Positions 9,390 to 17,843 of a DNA stretch of 41,585 bases are shown piece by piece; the stretch's first letter is position 1; each line of letters starts with the position of its first letter. The DNA comes from CAIZGX01 sp044354975 (GTDB lineage Bacteria > Bacteroidota > Bacteroidia > Flavobacteriales_D > Sanyastnellaceae), in assembly GCA_044354975.1 (NCBI GenBank), contig JBIKZA010000015.1, positions 1-41,585 on the forward strand, given 5' to 3'. The notes beneath the pieces were generated by a model. That model was not told the DNA's origin. It did not search any database and saw only the letters and a list, made by a program, of their open reading frames with translations. A program made the translations under genes and the position numbers.

Positions 9390-9941
9390 TTAATCTTTCA
9401 GGTTAACTACGCAACGTTCTTCGTTGCATTGCTCGATAAGCTGTGCCTGAGTCACTCCCTTCAAATCTGATTTCAACAAATCGCGTTTTTTCTTGGAATA
9501 ATCGCGGAGGACTCTTCCTTCACAAAATCTTCTGATCTGTTCTTCGCTTTCGAGAATTAGTTCCGGCACTTGCATGAGTGCGCCTGCTTCATCTTTGGCA
9601 GCCATGGTGAAGTAGCAGGAGTTGGTGTGCTTCACGACGCTTGTTTTCGGATTGAGAGATTCCACACGAATGCCTACAATCATGGTGGTATTGCCCACGT
9701 AATTGACAGAGGCTTGAAACGAAACGAGTTCGCCTACTTCAACTGGATTTAAAAATTCTACGCCTTCCACGGCAACAGTAACGCAATAGGTTCCAGAATG
9801 TTTTGCAGCGGCCACATACGCCACTTTATCCATAATTGAAAGAAGGATACCGCCGTGCACCTTTCCACTAAAATTAGCATAGGAAGGAACCATAAGTTCG
9901 GTGATGGTAGTTATAGAGTTCTCTACTGTTTTCGCGTTCAT
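9390..9941 (-). CDS. Acyl-CoA thioesterase, hotdog fold
   Basis: Hydrolyses acyl-CoA to free fatty acid and CoA in the cytoplasm. The 183-residue protein shows the 4HBT/BACH-type hotdog domain: MVPSYANFSGKVHGGILLSI at residues 17-36, which holds the HGG motif at the start of the central helix, then the strand regions CVTVAVEGVEFLNPVEVGE and NTTMIVGIRVES. The tail after residue 130 is charged and probably helical. Members of this family include YciA and the acyl-CoA thioesterase next to polyphosphate or lipid genes in many genomes. The gene lies 43 bases after ppx and 9 bases before the large outer-membrane protein gene, so it is probably read with both. Confidence 0.88.
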   Translation of the reverse strand: MNAKTVENSITTITELMVPSYANFSGKVHGGILLSIMDKVAYVAAAKHSGTYCVTVAVEGVEFLNPVEVGELVSFQASVNYVGNTTMIVGIRVESLNPKTSVVKHTNSCYFTMAAKDEAGALMQVPELILESEEQIRRFCEGRVLRDYSKKKRDLLKSDLKGVTQAQLIEQCNEERCVVNLKD

Positions 9942-9984
9942 TTAGCGAAAATACACGAAGACTTGAAAATTATCCTTGTCGGAA

Positions 9985-10854
9985 TTAAAGTGACTTGAAT
10001 ATTTTCAAAACAATACCGTCCGCCAATCCGAATTTCGGAGCGAATATTTTTTCAATATTGGCGGAGTTAGCGACTTGCGTGTAGAGATTTAATGCAGGGA
10101 CAATCACATCTGCGCGATCTGGTCGAATGGTAAATTTCTTCACGCGTTCGTGCGGTGTCAATTTCGAAAGCGCACGGAGCAAAGTTTCTAACTCTTTCAC
10201 AGCAATGGGTTCGCGTTGTTTTTTCTCTAGCATTTTGAAAGCAGAGCTAATGTTTCCGCCTGTGGCAATGGCCTCATATGTTAAACCCGCATTCAAATAC
10301 TCCTTCAACCAAAAAGAAATGGCTCGAGGAACTTTTTCTTGTTCATTAATGAGCATGCGAACCGTTCCTATTTCAAACGATTGACTGTGCTTTCGTTCGA
10401 AATTTTCAATGATGCTTAACTCCGTACTTCCACCCCCGACATCTATGAATAAATAGTTCTTGGACTTAGGCAATTCTTGTTGTTCGAAGTTTCCGAAAAT
10501 AATATCGGCCTCTTCTGCGCCCGAAAGGATGTCTATGGCTAATCCAGTTTTGATTTCAATCGCATTTACAACCTCTCTTCCATTCTCTGCGCTGCGCATA
10601 GCGCTTGTTGCACAGATTCTGTAATGCTCTACATCTAACGAATCGATAAGCAGCTTCATGCCCGTTAAAACTTGAGCAAGCTGCTTTTCTTTTTTCTCTG
10701 AAATTCTTCCGAATGTAAACACATCTTCCCCCAAGCGAATGGGTAATCGGGTGTGACTTATTTTATCTAGTTCAATCTTTCCAGAATCATAAAAAACTTC
10801 TGCTACGAACAAACGAATGGCATTCGAGCCAATATCAACTGCGGCTATTCTCAC
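9985..10854 (-). CDS. ppx: Exopolyphosphatase, Ppx/GppA family
   Basis: Hydrolyses terminal phosphates from polyphosphate, or pppGpp. The actin-like ATPase-fold motifs are visible: phosphate-1 loop AAVDIGSNAIRLFVAEV (residues 4-20), CATSAMRSAENG (81-92), a conserved SGAEEA block (111-116) with the probable catalytic glutamate, and phosphate-2 loop FIDVGGGSTELSI (136-148). At 289 residues it has only the catalytic Ppx/GppA module and lacks the HD-like C-terminal half of the roughly 500-residue enterobacterial enzymes. The start is GTG; the next upstream in-frame codons lead to a stop within 9 bases, so no ATG alternative exists. It follows ppk1 by 18 bases, a classical polyphosphate operon. 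Confidence 0.92.
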   Translation of the reverse strand: MRIAAVDIGSNAIRLFVAEVFYDSGKIELDKISHTRLPIRLGEDVFTFGRISEKKEKQLAQVLTGMKLLIDSLDVEHYRICATSAMRSAENGREVVNAIEIKTGLAIDILSGAEEADIIFGNFEQQELPKSKNYLFIDVGGGSTELSIIENFERKHSQSFEIGTVRMLINEQEKVPRAISFWLKEYLNAGLTYEAIATGGNISSAFKMLEKKQREPIAVKELETLLRALSKLTPHERVKKFTIRPDRADVIVPALNLYTQVANSANIEKIFAPKFGLADGIVLKIFKSL

Positions 10855-10872
10855 TATATTCTAAATTTCAAT

Positions 10873-12930
10873 TTATACCTTTGCAGACTTCGATTCCAAG
10901 TATTTTTTCCATTCTACCTGGCTGTCTTTTAATAATTTCGAGTCTAGCGGACAAATATAGTTATTGATCTCTCCAGAATGAAGCGATCGTGCCTTTGTTG
11001 TGTCAGATAATTGAATATGCAGCCACTCTTTAATTTCAGCTTTGAGTGAATTATTGTACACTGGGGTAGTTACTTCCACGCGATAATCTAAGTTACGCGT
11101 CATTAAATCGGCGCTTCCAAATAGGATTACTTCATCTCCTCCATTATTGAAAACAAACAAGCGCGCGTGCTCCAAGTAACGTCCTATAATACTGCGCATG
11201 TGAATATTCTTCTTCTGCTTTTTTGTTGAAGGCTGAAGTAGACAAACGCCACGAATGATGCATGAAATTTGCACACCCGCCTCGGCAGCTTCGAGAAGCT
11301 TTTTTATGAGCGTCTCATCGGTTAAATTATTAATCTTAAGAATAATGGAAGCGTGTTTTCCTTTCTTCGCGAAATGAATTTCGCGTTGAATGTTCTCCAT
11401 TAATTTTCTTCGTGTATTGAATGGAGAGACAAGCAAGTGCTTGAAAATAGGACGGTGGAAATTGGCTTCAAAAAATTCGAATAATTTTCTAACCTCTCTT
11501 CCAATCTCTAAATGCGCCGTTAACAGGGTAATATCGGAATAGATGTTCGCTGTTTTCTCGTGGAAGTTGCCCGTTCCTATGTGCGTAATGCGCTCGGTTC
11601 TTCCATCTATTTTTCTACTAATTTGAAAAATCTTACAATGTACTTTCAATCCAGGAACTCCGGGTATAACCTCCACTCCAGCGTCTTGAAGGATTCGGGT
11701 AATTTCAATGTTGTGTTCTTCATCGAATCGCGCTTGAACCTCAACAATAGCTACGACTCGCTTTCCGTTTTTCGCGGCATTCACTAATGCGTGAAGAATA
11801 TGCGAGTCGCTCGCAATGCGATACATGGTGATGCGAATGGTTCTCACCAACGGATCAATGGCCGCGGCGCGCAGCATATCTAGAACGTGCGTAAACTTTT
11901 GATAGGGATAATGCAATAAGATATCTTGCTTCGCTACGGTGTCTAGAATGTTCTGAGACTTTGCAAGAACAATGTGTGTTAACGGCGGAGAAGGCTTGAA
12001 GTTCAGGTCAGGTCTATTGAACGCAGGAAACTTCAAGAAATCCCGCTTGTTGTGGTATTTCCCTCCAGGAATAATATTCTCAGCGTCTTTAATTTTTGTT
12101 TTCGTTAACAAAAACGTCAACAACTCTTGGGGTAATTTCCGATCGAAATTTAAACGAACATATTCCCCTTTGTCGCGCTGCTGAATACTCTTCGAAATTT
12201 TGTCGAAAACACTTTTTGAATAATCTTGCTCTACTTCATATTCAGCATCTCGCACCACCTTTATATCGAATGCCTTCGCAGTTGAAACCTTGAAAACGCT
12301 AAAAATATTTCGCAAATTCAGGCGAATAATGTCTTCTAACATAATCACATTCACGGAACCATCCAATGTTGGAAGGGTTACGAATCTCGGAATAGCAGTA
12401 GGCACCTCAATTAGCGCATGCACCTTTTCTTTCGAGCGGGTATTGATGTCTACAATGAGATAAAGCTCGTTGTCGTTCAACGGAGGAATATTTCCTCGCG
12501 TTTTTAACATGATTGGAATAATGTGGTGTCGCACTTGGTCTTCAAAATAAGCCTCAAGAAACTCCTTTTGAGTCGGAGTCACTTGAGATTCATTTTTGAA
12601 GTGAATACCGTTGATGGCAAGCGCCTCTTTGGTCTTTTCGAATGTTGCATCAAACTTCAGCTGAAGCTCAATTACACGATCGTGAATAATTTCGAGTTGC
12701 TTTTTCTGTGCGTTTGCAGCGGAGAAGTTACTCTTTCTAAGCGCCTTTAATTCTCTTCTTAGCGTAGCGAACCTAACCTTGAAAAACTCGTCTAGGTTGC
12801 TGGAAAAAATACCTAAAAACCTCAAGCGCTCGAGCAAGGGGACATGATTGTCTTGTGCCTCTTGCAATACACGCTCGTTAAATTGTAACCACGAAAGCTC
12901 TCTTTCTATTCCAATTCTTCTCTTTTCCAT
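10873..12930 (-). CDS. ppk1: Polyphosphate kinase 1
   Basis: Reversibly transfers the ATP gamma-phosphate to polyphosphate. The 685-residue length is typical of Ppk1. The N-terminal domain opens with ERELSWLQFNERVLQEA (residues 9-25). The catalytic phospholipase-D-like domains include PGLKVHCKIF, with the expected autophosphorylated histidine at H431, THIGTGNFHEKTANIYSDI, and GRYLEHARLFVF, with the second conserved histidine at H588. The C-terminal block FGSADLMTRNLDYRVEV is also present. It is the first gene of the ppk1-ppx-thioesterase-outer-membrane-protein run. Upstream at 12952-12968 is a TTAACA-N5-TTGCAA arrangement on the minus strand that might be a regulatory repeat; this is weak. 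Confidence 0.96.
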   Translation of the reverse strand: MEKRRIGIERELSWLQFNERVLQEAQDNHVPLLERLRFLGIFSSNLDEFFKVRFATLRRELKALRKSNFSAANAQKKQLEIIHDRVIELQLKFDATFEKTKEALAINGIHFKNESQVTPTQKEFLEAYFEDQVRHHIIPIMLKTRGNIPPLNDNELYLIVDINTRSKEKVHALIEVPTAIPRFVTLPTLDGSVNVIMLEDIIRLNLRNIFSVFKVSTAKAFDIKVVRDAEYEVEQDYSKSVFDKISKSIQQRDKGEYVRLNFDRKLPQELLTFLLTKTKIKDAENIIPGGKYHNKRDFLKFPAFNRPDLNFKPSPPLTHIVLAKSQNILDTVAKQDILLHYPYQKFTHVLDMLRAAAIDPLVRTIRITMYRIASDSHILHALVNAAKNGKRVVAIVEVQARFDEEHNIEITRILQDAGVEVIPGVPGLKVHCKIFQISRKIDGRTERITHIGTGNFHEKTANIYSDITLLTAHLEIGREVRKLFEFFEANFHRPIFKHLLVSPFNTRRKLMENIQREIHFAKKGKHASIILKINNLTDETLIKKLLEAAEAGVQISCIIRGVCLLQPSTKKQKKNIHMRSIIGRYLEHARLFVFNNGGDEVILFGSADLMTRNLDYRVEVTTPVYNNSLKAEIKEWLHIQLSDTTKARSLHSGEINNYICPLDSKLLKDSQVEWKKYLESKSAKV

Positions 12931-12994
12931 TTCGCAAAAATGAGCAGTTTATTGCAACGGAATGTTAAGAAATAGAAAACTAGTTGACATTAAT

Positions 12995-14242
12995 CTAATT
13001 CTCAACTACAAATCTTTCTCTTAAAACAGTATCAACGTCAACACTTTCTAAGAAATAATAACCCGTTGCAAGGGTCGATACGTCGAAGCTTGTTACTTGA
13101 TTGGCTTGAATAATAAAGTTCTCTGTTAGAATTCTTCCGGTTATATCGGTAATTCGTCCAACAGTATGGACATTAGATTCTATTTGAATAAAGTCATTGG
13201 CTGGATTTGGGAAAATATGGAAACTTCTGTTGTCCAACTCTACAATATCAATGGCGGTTACCAATTGAGTAATTGAACTTGTACATCCTAGATCTGACGT
13301 CGCCGTAAGGGTTACATTGTAATAGTCTGGCACAGGGAACGTAAAATCTGGATTTTGCAAATTGGAAGTACTCGTTCCGAAATCCCATGAGTAAATGTTA
13401 ATTGATCCCGAAGAAATGGTAGACTCATTGGTGAAACTTACAACGTTGGTAGTTTCATCCCAGTTGCTTGAAAATGCCGCTACCGGCGTTGGGAAAATGG
13501 CAACAGTGTTCTGAATCGGATAAACACAACCGTCCACGGTCGTTAATGTCAACGTTACTGGGTAGTTGCCTTCAGCGTCATAAACAGCCACGTCAGATTG
13601 CAACGCGCTTATTTGTCCATTTCCAAAGTCCCATGCATATGACTGAATAACTCTGCCATTTACAGAAGCGTATGGGTAGTTGAATACGATTTCATCGGAA
13701 CTGCAATAAGGCTGCGGTTGCTCAATTTCAAATGGAGGTATTGCATCTGGAGCAACAAACAAATAACTGCTTAAAATACCGTTTACTAAAGCATAAGGAT
13801 TGCTAAAATCTGATGGCAGAACGTCAGTACACGCAGTGGCTAATGAAAAGCGAAGCATTAGAATTTCGGTGTATAGTGGCGTTGAGAATGAGGCAGAAGT
13901 TCCCGAAGTTGTATTGCTTAGCACAAGATTATTCACATTGTAATTTGTAAATGGATCTATACCCGCTTCAAGTGCCACGGTGCTTACGTAGGTCATTTTA
14001 TTCAAATTAAAATTGAACCAAAAATCTAATGCATTAATTCCAGTGTTGGTTGAATAAATTAACACCGGAATATCTATGTAATAAATTCCACCACTGTTGG
14101 AATACGTAGCCAATGACAAATCGAATACAACGGTATCAGACAAAGTCAATAATTCCTCAGATTTTCTATTGGAACCATGAACGTCCCATGAGCTAAAAAA
14201 TCCAGCCAAAGCCAGAGTGAAAACAAGTAAAACCTTCTTCAT
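12995..14242 (-). CDS. T9SS-sorted protein: cohesin-like domain plus two PKD domains
   Basis: A secreted protein of 415 residues when started at the ATG at 14242 (MKKVLLVFTLALAGFFSSW, a signal peptide). The longer frame up to 14308 would translate through a strong terminator hairpin and is not credible. Residues about 37-167 resemble a cohesin-type beta sandwich (IDIPVLIYSTNTGINALDFW, then a later FNLNKMTYVS). Two PKD domains follow at about 178-250 and 252-331, each with the signature YAWDFGNG or YSWDFGTS. Residues about 340-415 are a type A T9SS sorting domain (FHIFPNPANDFIQIES ending in YYFLESVDVDTVLRERFVVEN), so it should end up on the cell surface or be released. The cohesin-like assignment rests on pattern only. 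Confidence 0.82.
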   Translation of the reverse strand: MKKVLLVFTLALAGFFSSWDVHGSNRKSEELLTLSDTVVFDLSLATYSNSGGIYYIDIPVLIYSTNTGINALDFWFNFNLNKMTYVSTVALEAGIDPFTNYNVNNLVLSNTTSGTSASFSTPLYTEILMLRFSLATACTDVLPSDFSNPYALVNGILSSYLFVAPDAIPPFEIEQPQPYCSSDEIVFNYPYASVNGRVIQSYAWDFGNGQISALQSDVAVYDAEGNYPVTLTLTTVDGCVYPIQNTVAIFPTPVAAFSSNWDETTNVVSFTNESTISSGSINIYSWDFGTSTSNLQNPDFTFPVPDYYNVTLTATSDLGCTSSITQLVTAIDIVELDNRSFHIFPNPANDFIQIESNVHTVGRITDITGRILTENFIIQANQVTSFDVSTLATGYYFLESVDVDTVLRERFVVEN

Positions 14243-14261
14243 ATTCTTATTTTTTAAAATG

Positions 14262-14295
14262 AAGAAAAGGTTACTCCGTTGAGTAACCTTTTCTT
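14262..14295 (-). terminator. Intrinsic terminator between two T9SS genes
   Basis: A perfect 15-bp stem (14262-14276 with 14281-14295) encloses a four-base loop. On the minus strand the right arm is pyrimidine-rich and continues into cattttaaaaaat, so it should terminate transcripts of the 1150-residue protein gene, whose stop lies 25 bases upstream. In the other orientation it is also followed by T residues, so it may be bidirectional. It lies 20 bases before the ATG at 14242, so that gene either has its own promoter in a very short space or depends on read-through. Confidence 0.75.
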
Positions 14296-14319
14296 TTAAC
14301 AAATTCAAACCATATATGG

Positions 14320-17300
14320 TTATTCGCTTATAACAAGGCGCTTGGTTGACAAGGCGTTGTTGCTATGGAAGCGAACGAAATATACTCCAGCGCTTAGCTC
14401 AGGCATATTTACTTCTACTACTTGATTTGCTTTTACAATAGCTCCTGGGAACACTAATTTTCCAGCAATGTCAACGATATCTACTTGTCCGTCTTCGTGA
14501 GACATTACAGTGAACATACCGTTCGATGGATTTGGGAAAATATCAATTGCATTGTCACCCGTCTGAATTGATTTAACAAATCTCACTTCAGTTTGCTTAC
14601 CGTTTAACAATCCCAATTCAGCAGTTAAATCTTTCTCAGTGATTTTTCCATCAGCTGTTTCGAAAGTAATGTAGGCTACTCTTGCATTTGAAGAGAAGTC
14701 GTTCATGTTCAAGGCAGTGTAACGGAAAGTCTTGTCGCTGTTGTTGTAGAAAGCATCGCTCTCTGAACCCAACTGAGTGTCTTCCATTGACACGTAAGTC
14801 AATGTATTTTCGTTTACTTGTAACGCGATATCGAAAGCGTTAACTGGCTCTTCAGAAACAAATGCAACTGGAACAGAAACTGTCGTTCCTTCAACAATAG
14901 CATTTCCTAAATCTACCAAGATGTAATCAGATTCGTTAGTCTTCAAGATACCATCTGCTGCATACGCACCATATGACCCGTCGGCATCACCTAACATAAC
15001 ACCTTTGTAGTTTTCTGTCAAAACCAATGGACAAGTAGCGTTAGTTACGCTGTAACCTGTTTGATTTGCAGCAAGTTCAAAAGGAACAACTGGAACTTTT
15101 CCTTTTGAGTAACCGATTAGGTTGTTCGCTGGGAAGGTAGAAGAGATTTGGTAAGCTGCAGTAGCAACACGAGTAGCATCTACAAAGATCCAGTCTTTAG
15201 AAGCTTGTCCGTTTGAAACACCCTGATTGTTGTAGTTCCAAGCTTGTTGGTATTCTGGGATAGCCAAGGTAGTTCTTTGCTTCATTTGAGTTAGGTCACC
15301 AGAACTGATTACTCCGTCCAAGTTAACGTCCATTGAAAGCATTGCATAGATAGAAGGAGCGGTAGCACTTGTGTATTGGTTCAGTAAAAGTGTTTTAGCT
15401 ATGATCGCATCAGCAGCGTTAACAATCAATTGAATAGTGTTCAAGTTGTTAATGTCGCGTTGAATAGATACGTTCGTTCCGTTACCTAAGTTGTGTGTGA
15501 ATTGTCCAGCAACGTTTGGAGTTACGGGAGTAGACGGGTTGTTGATTGTAGTACCCGTTGCACCGTAAATGTTAGTCACCAAAAATGCGTTTGGCGCTGC
15601 TGCGTTGTAAGAAATCGCAGAACCATCAAATCCGTATTGCAAGTTCGCAACATAGTTCTGTTGTGTTGTAGAAAAAATATTGTTCGCAGTTACAGGCTTT
15701 TGCTGAACTCCTGTAATGTAACTTTCTTGCATGAAAGAAACAGATACCTGAGATTGGTCAAACGGAGCTAAACCAGCTAAACGCGTAAACTCAGCGCAGA
15801 ATAGATTTCCTGTTCCGTTGAATTCAGAGTTAGCAGGAGCAGTTCCTTTGAAACTTAAAGAAATAGTCAACTCACCAGATATCCATGAAGTAGCTACGTC
15901 TATTAATGCAGGGTTTACCAATGCGCTATAAACTGTAACGTTACCTGTAGGAACAACTTTTGTAGCATCGTAATTCATTACTACATCATATCCCTTTACG
16001 TCGTTTACTGGGTTAGTCAAAGCAGCAGCAACCGGCACGCAATACGTCGGTAATTCACATGTTTGAGAAACAGAAACAACTTCGTATGGCAATGCAAGTA
16101 AGTCATTAATCACTAATGTCAATGTTGCTGAAGTAGTAATAGCACCGTTGCTATCAGTTGCTTTTGCAGTAACAACCTTTGTTCCTGAAGTACTGTCCCA
16201 AATAACAGAATACGGAGTTGTTGCATCTACACCAACTGATACACCGTCAACGAAGAATTCAACTTGTGTTACTGTTCCGTCAGAATCAGCAGCAGTAGCA
16301 GTAAAAGTCATTGGAGTTAAAGTTCCTGCACCAGCATTTACATAACTAGAATAGATTCCATTTGCAGCAGGGCCAGTCATAGAAACAGTAGCAGGAACGT
16401 TAGCAAGAACGTTCATTGTTACAATGTTTGAATTTCCAGTTAATCCTAGGTTGTCTGTAGCAACAGCTTTTACTTGTTGACCAGAACCTAAAACTGCAGT
16501 GTAAGTAACTGAATAAGGTGTTGAGGTATCTACACCCACTGAAACGTTATTTACGAAAAACTCAACTTGAGAAACAGTACCGTCAACATCAGAAGCAGAA
16601 GCTGTAAATGTTAAAACAGTTCCAGCAACAGTTGTTGTTGGAGCAGTTACAGTGATAGTTGGAGCTTGGTTAGCAGCAGAAGTGAATGCAATAGGATTTG
16701 AAGTTATACTCACACATTCGTTATCAGTTACAACCGCTGTGATATTGTGTGACCCTTGAACTGCAGTGTACGTGTATACGTAGGGAGAAGTAGCATCAGT
16801 AAATACAAGAGTTGTACCATCATAGAATTTAACATCTGTAATTGTTCCGTTGTCTGCTGCAGTAGCAGTAAAAGTCATTGCGGTTCCGTTAATAATATTC
16901 GCAGAAGCCGGAGAAGCTGCAAGAGAAATCGTTGGCGCAACGTTTGGAACGTAAGTAAGAGTTGGATGAGTTTGTTCAGAACCGGTTGGGTTAGAAGAAA
17001 CATAGTTCTCAGCAACACCAGTTGCAATGTTTTGAATTTGAATATTCAATGCAAAGCTAAATTGACCATTTGTTGTGAACTGACCAATTAAAACCATGTT
17101 TGAAGAAGTAGCTCCTGTTATACCACCCAAAGCAGCGATAGAGCCATTGGTCATAACGATAGAACCTGATGTCGAACCATTAGACAATATATCGGTCACT
17201 GAAGTTGGCACACCCACAGCTGTTGGTGCCAAATAAGTTGAGGCAGAACTCGGAAGGAAACCATCTTGACTAGAAGCACCGTTAATCGGAAGACCGAAAC

Positions 17301-17772
17301 AACCGCCAGGGTTATTAGCTAAAATGTTCTGAGCGTTACCTATGGAACCGTCGGTATCTTCAGATTTCAAAACACCAACTTTTCCCGTTGCAACTCCACC
17401 GGTAGTGAACCAAGAGTCGATCATACCCGTATTCTTCCTGATGTTGCCTGTACTTTGAGTACCTGGATTAATTCCTACTCCCCAAGAGCCATCATTAAAA
17501 AACCCTGTAGTTGAACTTACCGTTAAATTGTGAGCTGAATTACCAAATATGTTGTTGAATTTATATCCAGCCGCCATATCTACATAAACACGGTAAGTAA
17601 CCGAGCTCGTAGTCAATGGAACAAGAGAGTTACTGTTTGAGTTTGCATCTGCAACATCCGCCGCATTTGCCTGATAATATTTCTCAACGACTATGCCTTG
17701 CAAGCCTTGTGAGAAAACGCTTGATGAAGCTACCATCAAGCCTAATCCAAGTATAAACTTTATTGCTTTCAT
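14320..17772 (-). CDS. Modular surface protein: GLEGI-VEK domain, Ig-like repeats, two cohesin-like domains, dockerin-like loops, T9SS tail
   Basis: An 1150-residue secreted protein. Residues 1-21 are a signal peptide (ends VFSQ). Residues 22-278 are the domain shared with three neighbours (GLQGIVVEKYYQANAADVAD; SSVTYRVYVDMAAGYKF; DTDGSIGNAQNILANN; VLIGQFTTNGQFSFALNIQI). Three Ig-like repeats of the Big_9 kind follow at about 278-365, 370-455 and 458-556 (pattern DVDGTVSQVEFFVNNVSVG). A cohesin-like sandwich lies at about 562-690, an EF-hand/dockerin-like loop DVNLDGVISSGD at 815-826, a second acidic motif GDADGSYG at 928-935 and another cohesin-like sandwich at about 947-1067. A T9SS sorting domain (IDIFPNPSNGMFTV) ends the protein. 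It is the largest of the four paralogues. Function unknown; a surface scaffold is my inference. Confidence 0.85.
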   Translation of the reverse strand: MKAIKFILGLGLMVASSSVFSQGLQGIVVEKYYQANAADVADANSNSNSLVPLTTSSVTYRVYVDMAAGYKFNNIFGNSAHNLTVSSTTGFFNDGSWGVGINPGTQSTGNIRKNTGMIDSWFTTGGVATGKVGVLKSEDTDGSIGNAQNILANNPGGCFGLPINGASSQDGFLPSSASTYLAPTAVGVPTSVTDILSNGSTSGSIVMTNGSIAALGGITGATSSNMVLIGQFTTNGQFSFALNIQIQNIATGVAENYVSSNPTGSEQTHPTLTYVPNVAPTISLAASPASANIINGTAMTFTATAADNGTITDVKFYDGTTLVFTDATSPYVYTYTAVQGSHNITAVVTDNECVSITSNPIAFTSAANQAPTITVTAPTTTVAGTVLTFTASASDVDGTVSQVEFFVNNVSVGVDTSTPYSVTYTAVLGSGQQVKAVATDNLGLTGNSNIVTMNVLANVPATVSMTGPAANGIYSSYVNAGAGTLTPMTFTATAADSDGTVTQVEFFVDGVSVGVDATTPYSVIWDSTSGTKVVTAKATDSNGAITTSATLTLVINDLLALPYEVVSVSQTCELPTYCVPVAAALTNPVNDVKGYDVVMNYDATKVVPTGNVTVYSALVNPALIDVATSWISGELTISLSFKGTAPANSEFNGTGNLFCAEFTRLAGLAPFDQSQVSVSFMQESYITGVQQKPVTANNIFSTTQQNYVANLQYGFDGSAISYNAAAPNAFLVTNIYGATGTTINNPSTPVTPNVAGQFTHNLGNGTNVSIQRDINNLNTIQLIVNAADAIIAKTLLLNQYTSATAPSIYAMLSMDVNLDGVISSGDLTQMKQRTTLAIPEYQQAWNYNNQGVSNGQASKDWIFVDATRVATAAYQISSTFPANNLIGYSKGKVPVVPFELAANQTGYSVTNATCPLVLTENYKGVMLGDADGSYGAYAADGILKTNESDYILVDLGNAIVEGTTVSVPVAFVSEEPVNAFDIALQVNENTLTYVSMEDTQLGSESDAFYNNSDKTFRYTALNMNDFSSNARVAYITFETADGKITEKDLTAELGLLNGKQTEVRFVKSIQTGDNAIDIFPNPSNGMFTVMSHEDGQVDIVDIAGKLVFPGAIVKANQVVEVNMPELSAGVYFVRFHSNNALSTKRLVISE

Positions 17773-17793
17773 ATTTTTTTTGTTAAGGCTTCC

Positions 17794-17820
17794 GCAAGGC
17801 CCACCAAATTGTGGGCTTGC
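17794..17820 (-). other. Intergenic hairpin between beta-helix and modular surface genes
   Basis: In the 71-base gap, gcaag + cccac (with one bulged G at 17799) pairs with gtggg + cttgc over 10 bp, with a loop at 17805-17810. On the minus strand no T-run follows it, so it is a poor terminator in the direction of the genes. It may instead protect the upstream mRNA end or lower read-through into the downstream gene. The plus-strand side is followed by gtttttct. Confidence 0.5.
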
Positions 17821-17843
17821 AGAAACCGATGTTTTTCTATTTT

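Noticed and set aside
14243..14308. N-terminal extension of the cohesin-like/PKD protein up to 14308
   Set aside because: It would translate through the strong hairpin at 14262-14295 and put a signal peptide inside the protein; ATG 14242 begins a normal signal peptide.
14308..14321. 14-bp palindrome aaccatatatggtt as an operator
   Set aside because: It overlaps the stop codon of the 1150-residue protein gene, and nothing else supports a regulatory role.
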